Assembly: GCF_000317595.1 (NCBI RefSeq)
Contig: NZ_AEJC01000056.1
Location: forward strand, 31,771-95,770
DNA length: 64,000 nt
Origin: Streptomyces ipomoeae 91-03
GTDB lineage: Bacteria > Actinomycetota > Actinomycetes > Streptomycetales > Streptomycetaceae
Direction of reading: 5' to 3'
Shown here: piece after piece, positions 7,029 through 15,544 of the stretch
How the letters are laid out: each line of letters starts with the position of its first letter
Position numbering within the stretch: the stretch's first letter is position 1
Translations under genes and position numbers: made by a program
Notes under the pieces: model-generated
What the model was told of the DNA's origin: nothing
Database searches by the model: none
The model's input: the letters and a program-made list of their open reading frames with translations, nothing else

Positions 7029-8299
7029 CGCCCAGTTCGGCTCCTTCCGGCTCCCGCCCGGAACCCACACCCGCGCCCGTTCCAGCAACCCCGAGAACCT
7101 CCCCCTCCGTCGCGCACCTGCCGCTGCGCAGGCTGGTGGCCCGTGGGCGCGACGAGGAGCATCGGGTCGCGTCGCCGCTGGAGCTCTTCTTCGACCTGTG
7201 TTTCGTGGTCGCCGTCGCCCAGGCCGGCGTCCAGCTGGTGCACGCCGTCGCGGAGGCACACGCGGCCGAGGGCATCGCGAACTACGCGATGGTCTTCTTC
7301 GCGATCTGGTGGGCCTGGATGAACTTCACCTGGTTCGCCTCGGCGTACGACAACGACGACGTGCTCTACCGGCTCGTGACCCTGGTTCAGATAGCGGGCG
7401 TGCTGGTGCTGGCCGCCGGGGTGACCCGGGCCTTCGAGGACCATGACTTCGTGCTGGTCTGGCTCGGCTATGCGATCATGCGGCTGGCGATGATCGCGCA
7501 GTGGCTGCGGGCCGCACGGTCCGCGACGGCCGACGAGCGGGTCATGGCGCTGCGGTACGCGGGTGGCGTGGCGCTGTGCCAGGTCGGCTGGCTGGGGCTG
7601 CTGATCCTTCCGGAACCGGCGAGACCATGGCTGTTCCTGGGGATGGCGATCGTCGAGCTGTGCGTCCCGGTCTACGCGGAGAAGGACTTCAACACGTCCT
7701 GGCATCCGCATCACATCGCCGAGCGGTACGGCCTGTTCACCATCATCGTGCTCGGCGAGACGATCCTGGCGGCCACGGTCGCGGTGAAGTCGGCCGCCGA
7801 CGAGAACGACGCGCTGGGCGAGCTGCTGCCCATCGCGGCGGGCGGGCTGCTGATCGTGTTCGCCGCGTGGTGGATCTACTTCACCGTGCCCATCCACGGT
7901 CATCTGCGCTCCAACAAGGAGAGCTTCCTGTGGGGTTACGGCCACTATCTGATCTTCGCGTCGGCCGCGGCGATCGGTGCGGGTCTCGAGGTCGCGGTGG
8001 AGCAGGCGGTGCACAAGGCGCACATCTCCACGCCGGCCGCGTCCGCCGCGGTGACCCTGCCGACGGCCCTGTTCCTCATCTCCGTGTGGGCGTTGCACGC
8101 CCGGCACTACAAGGTGGGGACGGCTCAGCAGGCGATCCTGCCGCTCGCCGCGCCGGCGATGGTCCTGTGCACGTTCCTGGGCCATTGGGCGGTCCTGGCG
8201 GCGGGCGTGGTGGCGGCGGTGACGGTGGCGGTCGGCATCACGCTCACCACCCGCCGGGGCGGAAGGGAGGAGACGACGGGGAAGACGGCGACCGTTTGA
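7025..8299 (+). CDS. Low temperature requirement protein A (LtrA) family membrane protein
   Basis: 424 residues with a Pro-rich N terminus and then about 10-12 hydrophobic segments. The signature ASPLELFFDLCFVVAVAQ near residue 65, together with the later ERYGLFTIIVLGETILA, identifies the LtrA/Bacterial low temperature requirement A family. The family was named from a Listeria mutant impaired at low temperature; the molecular role is unknown. ATG at 7025 has no strong ribosome binding site of its own but overlaps the stop of an upstream small frame, so translation may be coupled. Tail GGREETTGKT is hydrophilic. Confidence 0.88.
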   Translation: MTPSSAPSGSRPEPTPAPVPATPRTSPSVAHLPLRRLVARGRDEEHRVASPLELFFDLCFVVAVAQAGVQLVHAVAEAHAAEGIANYAMVFFAIWWAWMNFTWFASAYDNDDVLYRLVTLVQIAGVLVLAAGVTRAFEDHDFVLVWLGYAIMRLAMIAQWLRAARSATADERVMALRYAGGVALCQVGWLGLLILPEPARPWLFLGMAIVELCVPVYAEKDFNTSWHPHHIAERYGLFTIIVLGETILAATVAVKSAADENDALGELLPIAAGGLLIVFAAWWIYFTVPIHGHLRSNKESFLWGYGHYLIFASAAAIGAGLEVAVEQAVHKAHISTPAASAAVTLPTALFLISVWALHARHYKVGTAQQAILPLAAPAMVLCTFLGHWAVLAAGVVAAVTVAVGITLTTRRGGREETTGKTATV

Positions 8300-8339
8300 C
8301 GGCTCCCGTGCCGGGGTGACACAGACGAGACTGGTGACC

Positions 8340-9383
8340 ATGACGGTTGACGCGTTGACAGATGTGGCGGGCCTGCGGGTCGGTCACGCCACCCGGGCCG
8401 AGGGCGGCTGGCTCACCGGCACCACGGTCGTCCTGGCTCCGGAGGGCGGCGCGATCGCGGCCGTCGACGTGCGCGGGGGTGGCCCCGGCACCAAGGAGAC
8501 GGACGCGCTCGACCCCAGGAACCTGGTGCAGAAGGTCGAGGCGGTGGTGCTGACCGGCGGCAGCGCGTACGGGCTGGACTCCGCGTCGGGTGTGATGGCC
8601 TGGCTGGAGGAACAGGGGCGCGGTGTACGAGTGGGCCCCGACCCGGCGCATGTCGTGCCGGTGGTGCCCGCCGCCTGTGTCTTCGATCTGGGCCGGGGCG
8701 GCGACTTCCGGGCCAGACCGGACGCGGCCACCGGCCGGGCGGCGGTCGAGGCGGCGGCCGCGAGCGGGCCGGGTGCCCCGGTCGAGCAGGGGTGCGTGGG
8801 CGCCGGGACGGGGGCCACGGTCGGGCCGTTCAAGGGCGGTGTCGGCACCGCGAGCACCGTGCTGGACTCGGGGATCACGGTGGCCGCGCTGGTGGTGGCC
8901 AACGCCGCGGGATCGGTGGTGGATCCGGGGACGGGGGTGCTGTATGGGGAGTTGTTCCAGGGGCGTACGACATGTCCGGAGCCCGGAGTCCACGAGGCCG
9001 CGCGCCGTCGGCTCGCCGAGATCGCCGCGAAGAACATCGCGCCCACGCTGAACACCACGCTCGCCGTGGTCGCGACCGACGCCGACCTGACGCGGGCCCA
9101 GGCCCACAAACTGGCCGGCACCGCCCACGACGGCATCGCCCGCGCCGTGCGACCGGTCCACCTCCTCAACGACGGCGACACGGTCTTCACCCTGGCCACG
9201 GGCGCCCGCCCGCTCCCACCCGAGGCGGGCCCGCTCGCCCTCAATGAACTCCTCTCGGCGGGGGCGGACTTGGTGACCCGGGCGATCGTGCGGGCGGTAC
9301 GAGCGGCCGAGTCGGTGGACGGCCCGGGCGGGACGTGGCCGTCGTACGGGGAGTTGTACGGAGACCTCGCCGGGAGTTCGTGA
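8340..9383 (+). CDS. P1 family (DmpA-type) aminopeptidase
   Basis: Peptidase family S58 (DmpA/BapA-like) Ntn-fold enzyme, which processes itself and releases N-terminal amino acids or beta-peptides. Recognised by LTDVAGLRVGHAT at the start, VRGGGPGTKETDALDP, LTGGSAYGLDSASGVM, and GCVGAGTGAT followed by a later Ala/Gly-rich stretch with TLNTTLAVVATDADL. The length of 347 residues is typical. ATG at 8340 begins MTVDALTD and is preceded by a GAGACT-N7 arrangement resembling a leaderless -10. An in-frame GTG at 8316 would add eight residues. Cytosolic, since no signal peptide is visible. The natural substrate is unknown. Confidence 0.88.
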   Translation: MTVDALTDVAGLRVGHATRAEGGWLTGTTVVLAPEGGAIAAVDVRGGGPGTKETDALDPRNLVQKVEAVVLTGGSAYGLDSASGVMAWLEEQGRGVRVGPDPAHVVPVVPAACVFDLGRGGDFRARPDAATGRAAVEAAAASGPGAPVEQGCVGAGTGATVGPFKGGVGTASTVLDSGITVAALVVANAAGSVVDPGTGVLYGELFQGRTTCPEPGVHEAARRRLAEIAAKNIAPTLNTTLAVVATDADLTRAQAHKLAGTAHDGIARAVRPVHLLNDGDTVFTLATGARPLPPEAGPLALNELLSAGADLVTRAIVRAVRAAESVDGPGGTWPSYGELYGDLAGSS

Positions 9384-9512
9384 CGGGTGTCGGGAGGGGC
9401 GCGGGGACGGTCGGGGGGGGCGATTGTCCCGGTTCTGTCACGTGATGGCGTTGTGGGTGGAGGGTGGGAACCCAGTGGGACGTCGGACGCTCTTTCTCCA
9501 CGTACTGGAGCG

Positions 9513-9562
9513 GATCACATGGATCACGTAGATCGCGCGGATCGCATCAGATCACGTGGATC
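9513..9562 (+). repeat. Six phased GATC motifs in the leader of the L,D-transpeptidase gene
   Basis: GATC occurs at 9513, 9522, 9531, 9540, 9550 and 9559, a spacing of 9, 9, 9, 10 and 9 nt. Several copies extend to GGATCACRTGGATCACG. It ends 30 nt before the proposed GTG start. It may be a protein-binding array or an mRNA stability element. Confidence 0.6.
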
Positions 9563-9591
9563 ACGCGGACGCGGAGAAGTTGGAGCAGAAC

Positions 9592-10812
9592 GTGACGAGG
9601 CCGAAGGTTGCTGTGCGGCGTGCGATGGGGGCCTGTGCCGTGCTGGTGGTCGGGGCGTTGACGCTCACCGGGTGCGGTGGGGACGCCAAGGCCGACAACA
9701 AGGGCGGGGACGGCAAGGAGGCGTCCGCCAAGGACTCGGCGGCGACGATCACGATCTCGGCGAAGGACGGTTCGACGGGGGCGTCCATCAACGCGACCGG
9801 GGTGAAGGTCAGCGGCGGCAAGTTGACCGAGGTGACGATGACCGCGACGGAGAGCGGCACCGACGTACCGGGGGAGATAGCGGCGGACGGGCGGTCCTGG
9901 AAGCCGAAGGGGCAGTTGGAGCGGGGCACGAAGTACCGGATCTCCGCGACCGCGAAGAACGCCGAGGGGAAGACGTCGGCGGCCAATTCCATCTTCACGA
10001 CCGTCTCGACGGCCAACAGCTTCATCGGGACGTACACGCCGGACAGCGGCACCACGGTCGGGGTGGGGATGCCGGTGTCGTTCACCTTCGACAAGGCGAT
10101 CACCGACCAGAAGGCCGTGCAGTCGCACATCACGGTGACGTCGAGCAGTGGGCAGGAGGTGGTCGGGCACTGGTTCGGGGCGCAGCGGCTGGACTTCCGG
10201 CCCGAGGAGTACTGGAAGGCCGGGTCCAAGGTCACGATGAAGATCGACCTGGACGGCGTCGAGGGCGCGAACGGGCTGTACGGGGTGCAGGACAAGACGG
10301 TCACCTTCACCGTCGGGCGCTCGCAGGTCTCCACGGTCGACGTCAACACGCAGACCATGACGGTCGTACGGGACGGCAAGACGATCAAAACGGTGCCGAT
10401 CTCGGCTGGCAGTGCGCAGAACCCGACGTACAACGGGCAGATGGTGATCTCGGAGAAGTTCACGCAGACGCGGATGAACGGATCGACGGTCGGGTTCGGC
10501 GGGGAGTACGACATCCCGGACGTCCCGCACGCGATGCGGCTGACGACGTCGGGGACGTTCGTGCACGGCAACTACTGGTACAGCAGGTCCAACCCGCCCT
10601 TCGGGCGGCAGGGCACCAGCCACGGCTGCGTCGGGCTCGCGGACGTCCAGGGGGCGAGTGGCGACACCGAGGGCAAGTGGTTCTTCGACAACTCACTGAT
10701 CGGTGACGTCGTGATCGTCAAGAACTCCCCCGACGACACGGTCGCGCCGGACAACGGCCTCAACGGCTGGAACCTGTCGTGGGACGCCTGGACGGCGGGA
10801 AGCGCCACCTGA
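9592..10812 (+). CDS. L,D-transpeptidase lipoprotein with Ig-like domains
   Basis: Exported lipoprotein that forms 3-3 cross-links in peptidoglycan. Residues 1-28 form a lipoprotein signal with lipobox LTGC; the Cys is the predicted lipidation site. Two Ig-like modules follow (about residues 45-140 and 145-245), then the YkuD catalytic domain at about 245-385. The catalytic motif is HGNYWYS with SHGCVGL, containing the essential His and Cys. This matches the mycobacterial LdtMt2 architecture. The C-terminal extension ends WNLSWDAWTAGS, as in related actinobacterial enzymes. GTG start at 9592 with GGAG 6 nt upstream; an ATG at 9556 lies within the GATC array and is less likely. Confidence 0.93.
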   Translation: MTRPKVAVRRAMGACAVLVVGALTLTGCGGDAKADNKGGDGKEASAKDSAATITISAKDGSTGASINATGVKVSGGKLTEVTMTATESGTDVPGEIAADGRSWKPKGQLERGTKYRISATAKNAEGKTSAANSIFTTVSTANSFIGTYTPDSGTTVGVGMPVSFTFDKAITDQKAVQSHITVTSSSGQEVVGHWFGAQRLDFRPEEYWKAGSKVTMKIDLDGVEGANGLYGVQDKTVTFTVGRSQVSTVDVNTQTMTVVRDGKTIKTVPISAGSAQNPTYNGQMVISEKFTQTRMNGSTVGFGGEYDIPDVPHAMRLTTSGTFVHGNYWYSRSNPPFGRQGTSHGCVGLADVQGASGDTEGKWFFDNSLIGDVVIVKNSPDDTVAPDNGLNGWNLSWDAWTAGSAT

Positions 10813-10855
10813 CCGCGGGAGGCGCCATCCGGCCAAGGGATCATGGGACTTCGTA

Positions 10856-10893
10856 CGGCCGCGCGGGAACCAACCGTGCGGCCGCGTCGTTTT
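10856..10893 (+). terminator. Rho-independent terminator after the L,D-transpeptidase gene
   Basis: CGGCCGC pairs with GCGGCCG at 10878-10884 and is followed by CGTCGTTTT, one of the few hairpins in the window with a real T tract. Confidence 0.75.
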
Positions 10894-10987
10894 ATGGGTA
10901 CGTTTTCTCGGTTCCCGGACATGATGTCCGACCGAGGGGCTACGGTATGCACCCACAAGGTGACATGCAGCAACGCCGGGAGAAACC

Positions 10988-11752
10988 TTGAGCGTTCCGT
11001 ACGAGACGGCAGCGTACGAGCCACCCGAGTCGCCCGAGTCTCCGGAGGAGCACCTCGCGCGACTCCTCGGTCGCGCCCTGAACTCCTTCGAACTGCCCGA
11101 CGAGACGATACGACAGCTCGACAGCGCCCTCGCGCACGACAGCTCGCTGCACTCCGCGCACTACAGTTCAGGGCTGCACCGGGCGACGTACCGGCACACC
11201 TGGCTGCTCGCCGACGGCTCCGCGGTCACGCTGTGGGAGCTCGTGCACAACACGGCTCCGGGCAGCGACACCCAGCACGAGGTGTACACGGACGACGAGG
11301 AGCTGCGGGCCGCCACCGCCCGGCTGCCGCTGCCCCCGGACACCCCCGACGACTTCGATCTGTCCGACATGGTCGTGGAGCTGACGGCGTTCCCCGAGCC
11401 GCGCCACGAGTATGTGCCCGATGACTCGGCGGACCACGCCCGACGACTGCTGCGGCGCGCGGAGAACCCGGATCCTCCCGGGGACGAGCTCGCCACACTG
11501 CTGCTGCGGACCGCGTTCGCACATGAGATCACCCAGGCCTTCGGCCGCCCGAGCCGGCTCCGTAGGGGCGGTCGGCCCGGGCTCAGCTTCTCGCTCTACG
11601 AGCACGCGTTCCTGCTCACCGACGGGCAGGAGATCTCTCTGTGGGAGGTCGAGCACACGGCCACGCCGGACGGACGCCATATGTGCGAGGTGTACGCGAC
11701 GGAGGACGCGGCGCGGGACGCGATGGAGCGGCACGCGGGGAACAGCGGCTAG
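10988..11752 (+). CDS. Streptomyces DUF6227-like protein
   Basis: 254 residues, acidic and cytosolic, with no transmembrane segments. It contains two related halves: HRATYRHTWLLADGSAVTLWEL around residue 65 (quoted from HRATYRHTW and GSAVTLWEL) and SLYEHAFLLTDGQEISLWEV around residue 205. Each is followed by a HEVYTDDEE or CEVYATEDA segment, which indicates an internal duplication. I recognise it as a Streptomyces-restricted family, probably DUF6227; the number is from memory. TTG start at 10988 with GGGAGA upstream; no better start exists. Confidence 0.7.
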   Translation: MSVPYETAAYEPPESPESPEEHLARLLGRALNSFELPDETIRQLDSALAHDSSLHSAHYSSGLHRATYRHTWLLADGSAVTLWELVHNTAPGSDTQHEVYTDDEELRAATARLPLPPDTPDDFDLSDMVVELTAFPEPRHEYVPDDSADHARRLLRRAENPDPPGDELATLLLRTAFAHEITQAFGRPSRLRRGGRPGLSFSLYEHAFLLTDGQEISLWEVEHTATPDGRHMCEVYATEDAARDAMERHAGNSG

Positions 11753-11771
11753 ACGCCGCGGGGCGACAGGC

Positions 11772-11789
11772 CCGGGCCTTCAGGCCCGG
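11772..11789. terminator. Hairpin between convergent genes
   Basis: CCGGGCCT-TC-AGGCCCGG, a perfect 8-bp stem that overlaps the stop codon of the minus-strand gene and lies 20 nt after the plus-strand stop. It could serve both directions. Confidence 0.5.
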
Positions 11790-12058
11790 CCGTCGTCGCT
11801 GAACCGGCGGGCCAGGAAGGCGAAGGCGTCCTGTTCCGCCGGGGTCAGTTCCACGTGCTCGACATACGGGCCTTTGCGGCGCTGGTGCGGCAGGCCCCGC
11901 AGGCGGTCGCCGCGGCGCCGGGCCAGCTCGGCGAAGCGCACACGGTGCACCTCGCGGTCCCGGCGCAGTACGCGAACCAGCACGGCCACCCAGATGACCG
12001 CCGCTAGGGCGAGGGCGGCGACGCCCACCAACTGGAGGATCGACACGTGCTCAGGCAT
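11780..12058 (-). CDS. Small single-pass membrane protein
   Basis: 92 residues. An N-terminal hydrophobic helix (about residues 6-27, LQLVGVAALALAAVIWVAVL) is followed by a basic cytoplasmic stretch rich in Arg and by the conserved-looking end VELTPAEQDAFAFLARRFSDD. I take the ATG at 12058 (MPEHVSILQ); longer frames upstream have no sensible start. It looks like a conserved Streptomyces membrane protein; no function is known to me. Confidence 0.65.
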   Translation of the reverse strand: MPEHVSILQLVGVAALALAAVIWVAVLVRVLRRDREVHRVRFAELARRRGDRLRGLPHQRRKGPYVEHVELTPAEQDAFAFLARRFSDDGRA

Positions 12059-12206
12059 GCCCTCCAGTAGACACCACCGATGGGGACTTTGTGCCCGAAC
12101 CGTGACGTATCTCGCAGGTGCGGCGTACAAGTCACAGGGGTTGTAAAGGCGCCCAAAGGGGCGCGCGGGACGTGAACCCCGCGCGCGAACGCGTACGGGC
12201 ACCGTG

Positions 12207-12262
12207 TACGGCCGCAGCCCTCTGTACGAGACGCCTACGGCCGCAGCCTCTGGACGAGAGCT
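12207..12262 (+). repeat. Direct duplication of a ~26-bp segment
   Basis: TACGGCCGCAGCC(C)TCTG(T/G)ACGAGA occurs at about 12207 and again at 12235, the second copy forming the left arm and loop of the fru-operon terminator. Confidence 0.55.
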
Positions 12263-12270
12263 GCGGCCGT
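12237..12270 (-). terminator. Terminator of the fructose operon
   Basis: ACGGCCGCAGC, a 12-nt loop, then GCTGCGGCCGT: a perfect 11-bp stem 24 nt beyond the fruA stop on the minus strand. Confidence 0.75.
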
Positions 12271-12293
12271 ACGGATCGGGATATGGGGTGGGT

Positions 12294-14384
12294 TCAGGCC
12301 GCGACCGGCTGCTTGGACTCGGTCCTGGCGGGGGCGGGCGCGGAGTCGGATGCCGTGCCCGGCTGGATCTTGCGCATGCCCTTCAGGACGATGACCAGGC
12401 CGGCCGTGACCGCCGTACCGACCGCGATGGCCAGCAGGTACAGGAACGGCTTGCCGATCAGGAAGGTGACCCAGATGCCGCCGTGCGGGGCGCGCAGGGT
12501 CGAGCCGAACGCCATGGTCAGCGCGCCGGTGACCGCGCCGCCCGCCATGGAGGCGGGGATCACGCGCAGCGGGTCGGCCGCCGCGAACGGGATCGCGCCC
12601 TCGGAGATGAAGGAGGCGCCGAGCACCCAGGCCGCCTTGCCGTTCTCGCGCTCGGCGGTGGTGAACAGCTTCTTGCGGACCGTCGTCGCGAGGGCCATGC
12701 CCAGCGGGGGGACCATGCCGGCGGCCATGACCGCCGCCATGATCTTCATCGCCGAGTCGCTGGGGTTCTGCACCGCGATACCGCCGGTGGCGAAGGCGTA
12801 CGCGACCTTGTTGACCGGGCCGCCCAGGTCGAAGCACATCATCAGGCCGAGCAGAACACCGAGCAGAACGGCGTTGGTGCCGGAGAGGCCGCTCAGCCAG
12901 TCCGTCATGCCCTTCTGTGCCTCGGAGATGGGCTTGCCGATCACCACCAGCATCAGGAAGCCGACGACCATGGACGAGAGCAGCGGGATCACGACCACCG
13001 GCATGATGCCGCGCAGCACCGGCGGGATCTTGATCCGCTGGATACCGAGGACGACGGCACCGGCGATCAGACCGGCGGCCAGGCCACCGAGGAAACCGGC
13101 GTTGATGTTGGCGGCGATCATGCCGCCGACGAAGCCGGGTACGAGACCGGGCCGGTCCGCCATGCCGTACGCGATGTAGCCGGCGAGGACGGGGATCAGG
13201 AAACCGAAGGCGACGACGCCGATCTGGAACAGCAGCGCGGCCCAGCTGTCGACCTGGAGCCAGTCGAAGTGCTCGGTGACCGGCTTGGCCTTGTTGATCT
13301 CCCAGCCGCCGATCGCGAACCCGAGGGCGATGAGCAGACCGCCCGCCGCGACGAACGGGACCATGTAGCTCACGCCGGACATCAGCCACTTGCGCAGCTT
13401 GGTGCCGTAGCCCTCGCCGGGCTCGCCCGAGCGTTCGACGGGGGTGCCCGGTCGCGCGGCGGCCGTGACCTCGCCGCGCGCGGCCTTCTCCCGTACCTCG
13501 GCGATCAGTTCGGCGGGACGGTTGATGCCTGCCTTGACACCGACGTCGACCGTGGGCTTGCCGGCGAACCGGTCCTTCTCCCGTACGGGCACGTCGTGGG
13601 CGAAGACCACGCCGTCGGCGGCTGCGATGACCGCCGGGTCGAGCCGGGTGAAACCGGCCGAGCCCTGCGTCTCGACAACGAGTTCGACGTCCCCGGCGTC
13701 CCGGCCGGCCTTCTCCAACGACTCGGCGGCCATGTAGGTGTGCGCGATACCGGTGGGGCAGGAGGTGACGGCGACGATACGGAACGGGCGGGCGCCGGGG
13801 GCGGAAGCCGGGGCGGGCTCGTCGGGCTCGTCGGTGGCGCCCGGCGCCGGGGTGGTGCTGCCGACCGCGGCGGCGTCGGGGGAGGCCGTTTCGCCCGACG
13901 CCGCCGCGGAGTCTTCGGTGTCCTCGCCGGCGTCCTCGCCGGCGTCCTCGCCCCGGATGAGCGCGGCGGCGCGGGTCGCGTCGTCCACCGAGCGCAGCGC
14001 GTCCGTGAACTCGGTGTTCATCAGCTGGCGGGCGAGGGACGACAGGATCGTGAGGTGGGCGTCGTCGGCGCCGGCCGGGGCGGCGATCAGGAAGATCAGG
14101 TCGGCGGGACCGTCGGCCGCGCCGAAGTCGATACCGGCGGCGCTGCGGCCGAAGGCCAGGGTCGGCTCGGTGACGTGTTCGCTGCGGCAGTGCGGGATGC
14201 CGATGCCGCCGTCGAGGCCGGTCGGCATCTGGGCCTCACGGGCGGCGACGTCGGCGAGGAAGCCGTCCAGGTCGGTGACCCGGCCCTTCGCCACCATGCG
14301 CTCGGCGAGGGCACGCGCCGCCGCTTCCTTCGTCTCGGCGGACAGGTCGAGGTCGACCAGGTCCGCGGTGATCATCTCGCTCAT
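12294..14384 (-). CDS. fruA: PTS fructose transporter subunit IIABC
   Basis: Membrane permease that imports fructose and phosphorylates it to fructose-1-phosphate. Domain order is IIA (residues 1-150; phospho-His in GIPHCRSEHV near residue 64), an acidic Ala-rich linker (about 150-215), IIB (about 217-320; phospho-Cys in VTSCPTGIAHTYMAAESLE, quoted from VTSCPTG) and IIC (about 330-690, eight or more transmembrane helices). All three domains are in one chain, as in S. coelicolor FruA. ATG at 14384 with GAAGGAG upstream. It is last in the fruR-fruK-fruA order, separated from fruK by a 201-nt gap containing long G runs on the plus strand. Confidence 0.95.
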   Translation of the reverse strand: MSEMITADLVDLDLSAETKEAAARALAERMVAKGRVTDLDGFLADVAAREAQMPTGLDGGIGIPHCRSEHVTEPTLAFGRSAAGIDFGAADGPADLIFLIAAPAGADDAHLTILSSLARQLMNTEFTDALRSVDDATRAAALIRGEDAGEDAGEDTEDSAAASGETASPDAAAVGSTTPAPGATDEPDEPAPASAPGARPFRIVAVTSCPTGIAHTYMAAESLEKAGRDAGDVELVVETQGSAGFTRLDPAVIAAADGVVFAHDVPVREKDRFAGKPTVDVGVKAGINRPAELIAEVREKAARGEVTAAARPGTPVERSGEPGEGYGTKLRKWLMSGVSYMVPFVAAGGLLIALGFAIGGWEINKAKPVTEHFDWLQVDSWAALLFQIGVVAFGFLIPVLAGYIAYGMADRPGLVPGFVGGMIAANINAGFLGGLAAGLIAGAVVLGIQRIKIPPVLRGIMPVVVIPLLSSMVVGFLMLVVIGKPISEAQKGMTDWLSGLSGTNAVLLGVLLGLMMCFDLGGPVNKVAYAFATGGIAVQNPSDSAMKIMAAVMAAGMVPPLGMALATTVRKKLFTTAERENGKAAWVLGASFISEGAIPFAAADPLRVIPASMAGGAVTGALTMAFGSTLRAPHGGIWVTFLIGKPFLYLLAIAVGTAVTAGLVIVLKGMRKIQPGTASDSAPAPARTESKQPVAA

Positions 14385-14585
14385 CGCGGGCTCCTTCGCA
14401 CGCGTATCGCCCGGGGGGTGTGGTGGGCGGGGGTGGGGACGTGGGTGTGGGGGGCGCGGGCCGTTGGGGCCGACAGGGTGCGGGGCGGGGCGGTGGCGGG
14501 TAACGCGGAGTACCGCGGCTTCGGGGCCGACTCCGGGGAGGCAGATCGAAGATTCGTTCGCGACACCGTCCTCATGACACCGTCC
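14385..14585. other. G-rich spacer between fruK and fruA
   Basis: On the plus strand, which is the template for this operon, 14413-14460 carries seven runs of three or more G. The sequence at 14562-14590 is a tandem pair of a 14-bp unit starting ACACCGTCCTCAT. Such a spacer within an operon is unusually long. Confidence 0.5.
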
Positions 14586-15533
14586 TCATGACGCCGGCTC
14601 CCTCAGCACCCGGTCCACCGGCACCTCCGCCGTCACCGTCACCGCGGCCGGATCCAGGTCGGCCGGGGTCGGCATGACGCTGCCGGGCAGTTGTACGGCG
14701 GCGGCGCCGTGCGCGACGGCGGAGGCGAGGGCTTCGGGACCGTTGCCGCCGGCGATGAGGAAGCCGGCCAGCGACGAGTCACCCGCCCCCACGTTGCTGC
14801 GTACGACATCCACGCGGGCGCTGCCGAACCAGGTGCCCGAGGCGTTCACCAGGACCTGGCCGTCGGCGCCGAGGCTGGCGAGTACCGCGCCGGCGCCCAT
14901 CTCGCGGAGTTCCTCGGCGGCCTTGACGGCGTCGCCGACCGTGGCGAGGGGGCGTCCCACGGCTTCGGCCAGTTCCTCGGCGTTGGGCTTGACCACGTCC
15001 GGGCGCTCACGCAGGGCCGCCAGCAGGGCCGGGCCGGAGGTGTCCAGTGCGATGCGGGCGCCCGCCTCGTGCGTACGGGCGACGAGTTCCGCGTACCAGG
15101 AGGGGGCGAGGCCGCGCGGGAGGCTGCCGCAGCAGGCGATCCAGGCGGCGTCGACGGACTGGGCACGGACGGTCTCCAGGAGGAGTTCCTGCTCGGCGGC
15201 CGACAGTTCCGGGCCGGGTGCGTTGATCTTCGTCAGAACGCCGTCGGCCTCCGCGAGGGCGATGTTCGACCGGGTCGCCCCGGCCACCGGCACCCGCGCC
15301 ACCTCGATCCCCTGCGCGTCGAGCAGATCCGCGACCAGCGCGCCCGGCGCCCCGCCCAGCGGCAGTACGGCGACGGTGCGCTGTCCGGCGGCGGCGACCG
15401 CGCGGGAGACGTTGACGCCCTTGCCGCCCGGGTCCATGCGTTCGCCGGTGGCCCGGATGACCTCCCCGCGGTCGAGGGAGGGGACCTCGTAGGTGCGGTC
15501 GAGGGAGGGGTTCGGGGTGACGGTGAGGATCAT
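14586..15533 (-). CDS. fruK: 1-phosphofructokinase
   Basis: Cytosolic PfkB-family kinase that converts fructose-1-phosphate to fructose-1,6-bisphosphate. It begins MILTVTPNPSLDRTYEV and contains GGKGVNVSRAVAA (PfkB signature 1 region). NVGAGDSSLAGFLIA near residue 250 carries the catalytic base Asp of the GAGD motif. Length of 315 residues is typical. I place the start at 15533, but an in-frame ATG at 15548 overlaps the fruR stop as ATGA and would add MKRVR, implying translational coupling. Located between fruR and fruA. Confidence 0.94.
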   Translation of the reverse strand: MILTVTPNPSLDRTYEVPSLDRGEVIRATGERMDPGGKGVNVSRAVAAAGQRTVAVLPLGGAPGALVADLLDAQGIEVARVPVAGATRSNIALAEADGVLTKINAPGPELSAAEQELLLETVRAQSVDAAWIACCGSLPRGLAPSWYAELVARTHEAGARIALDTSGPALLAALRERPDVVKPNAEELAEAVGRPLATVGDAVKAAEELREMGAGAVLASLGADGQVLVNASGTWFGSARVDVVRSNVGAGDSSLAGFLIAGGNGPEALASAVAHGAAAVQLPGSVMPTPADLDPAAVTVTAEVPVDRVLREPAS

Positions 15534-15544
15534 GCGCACTCGTT

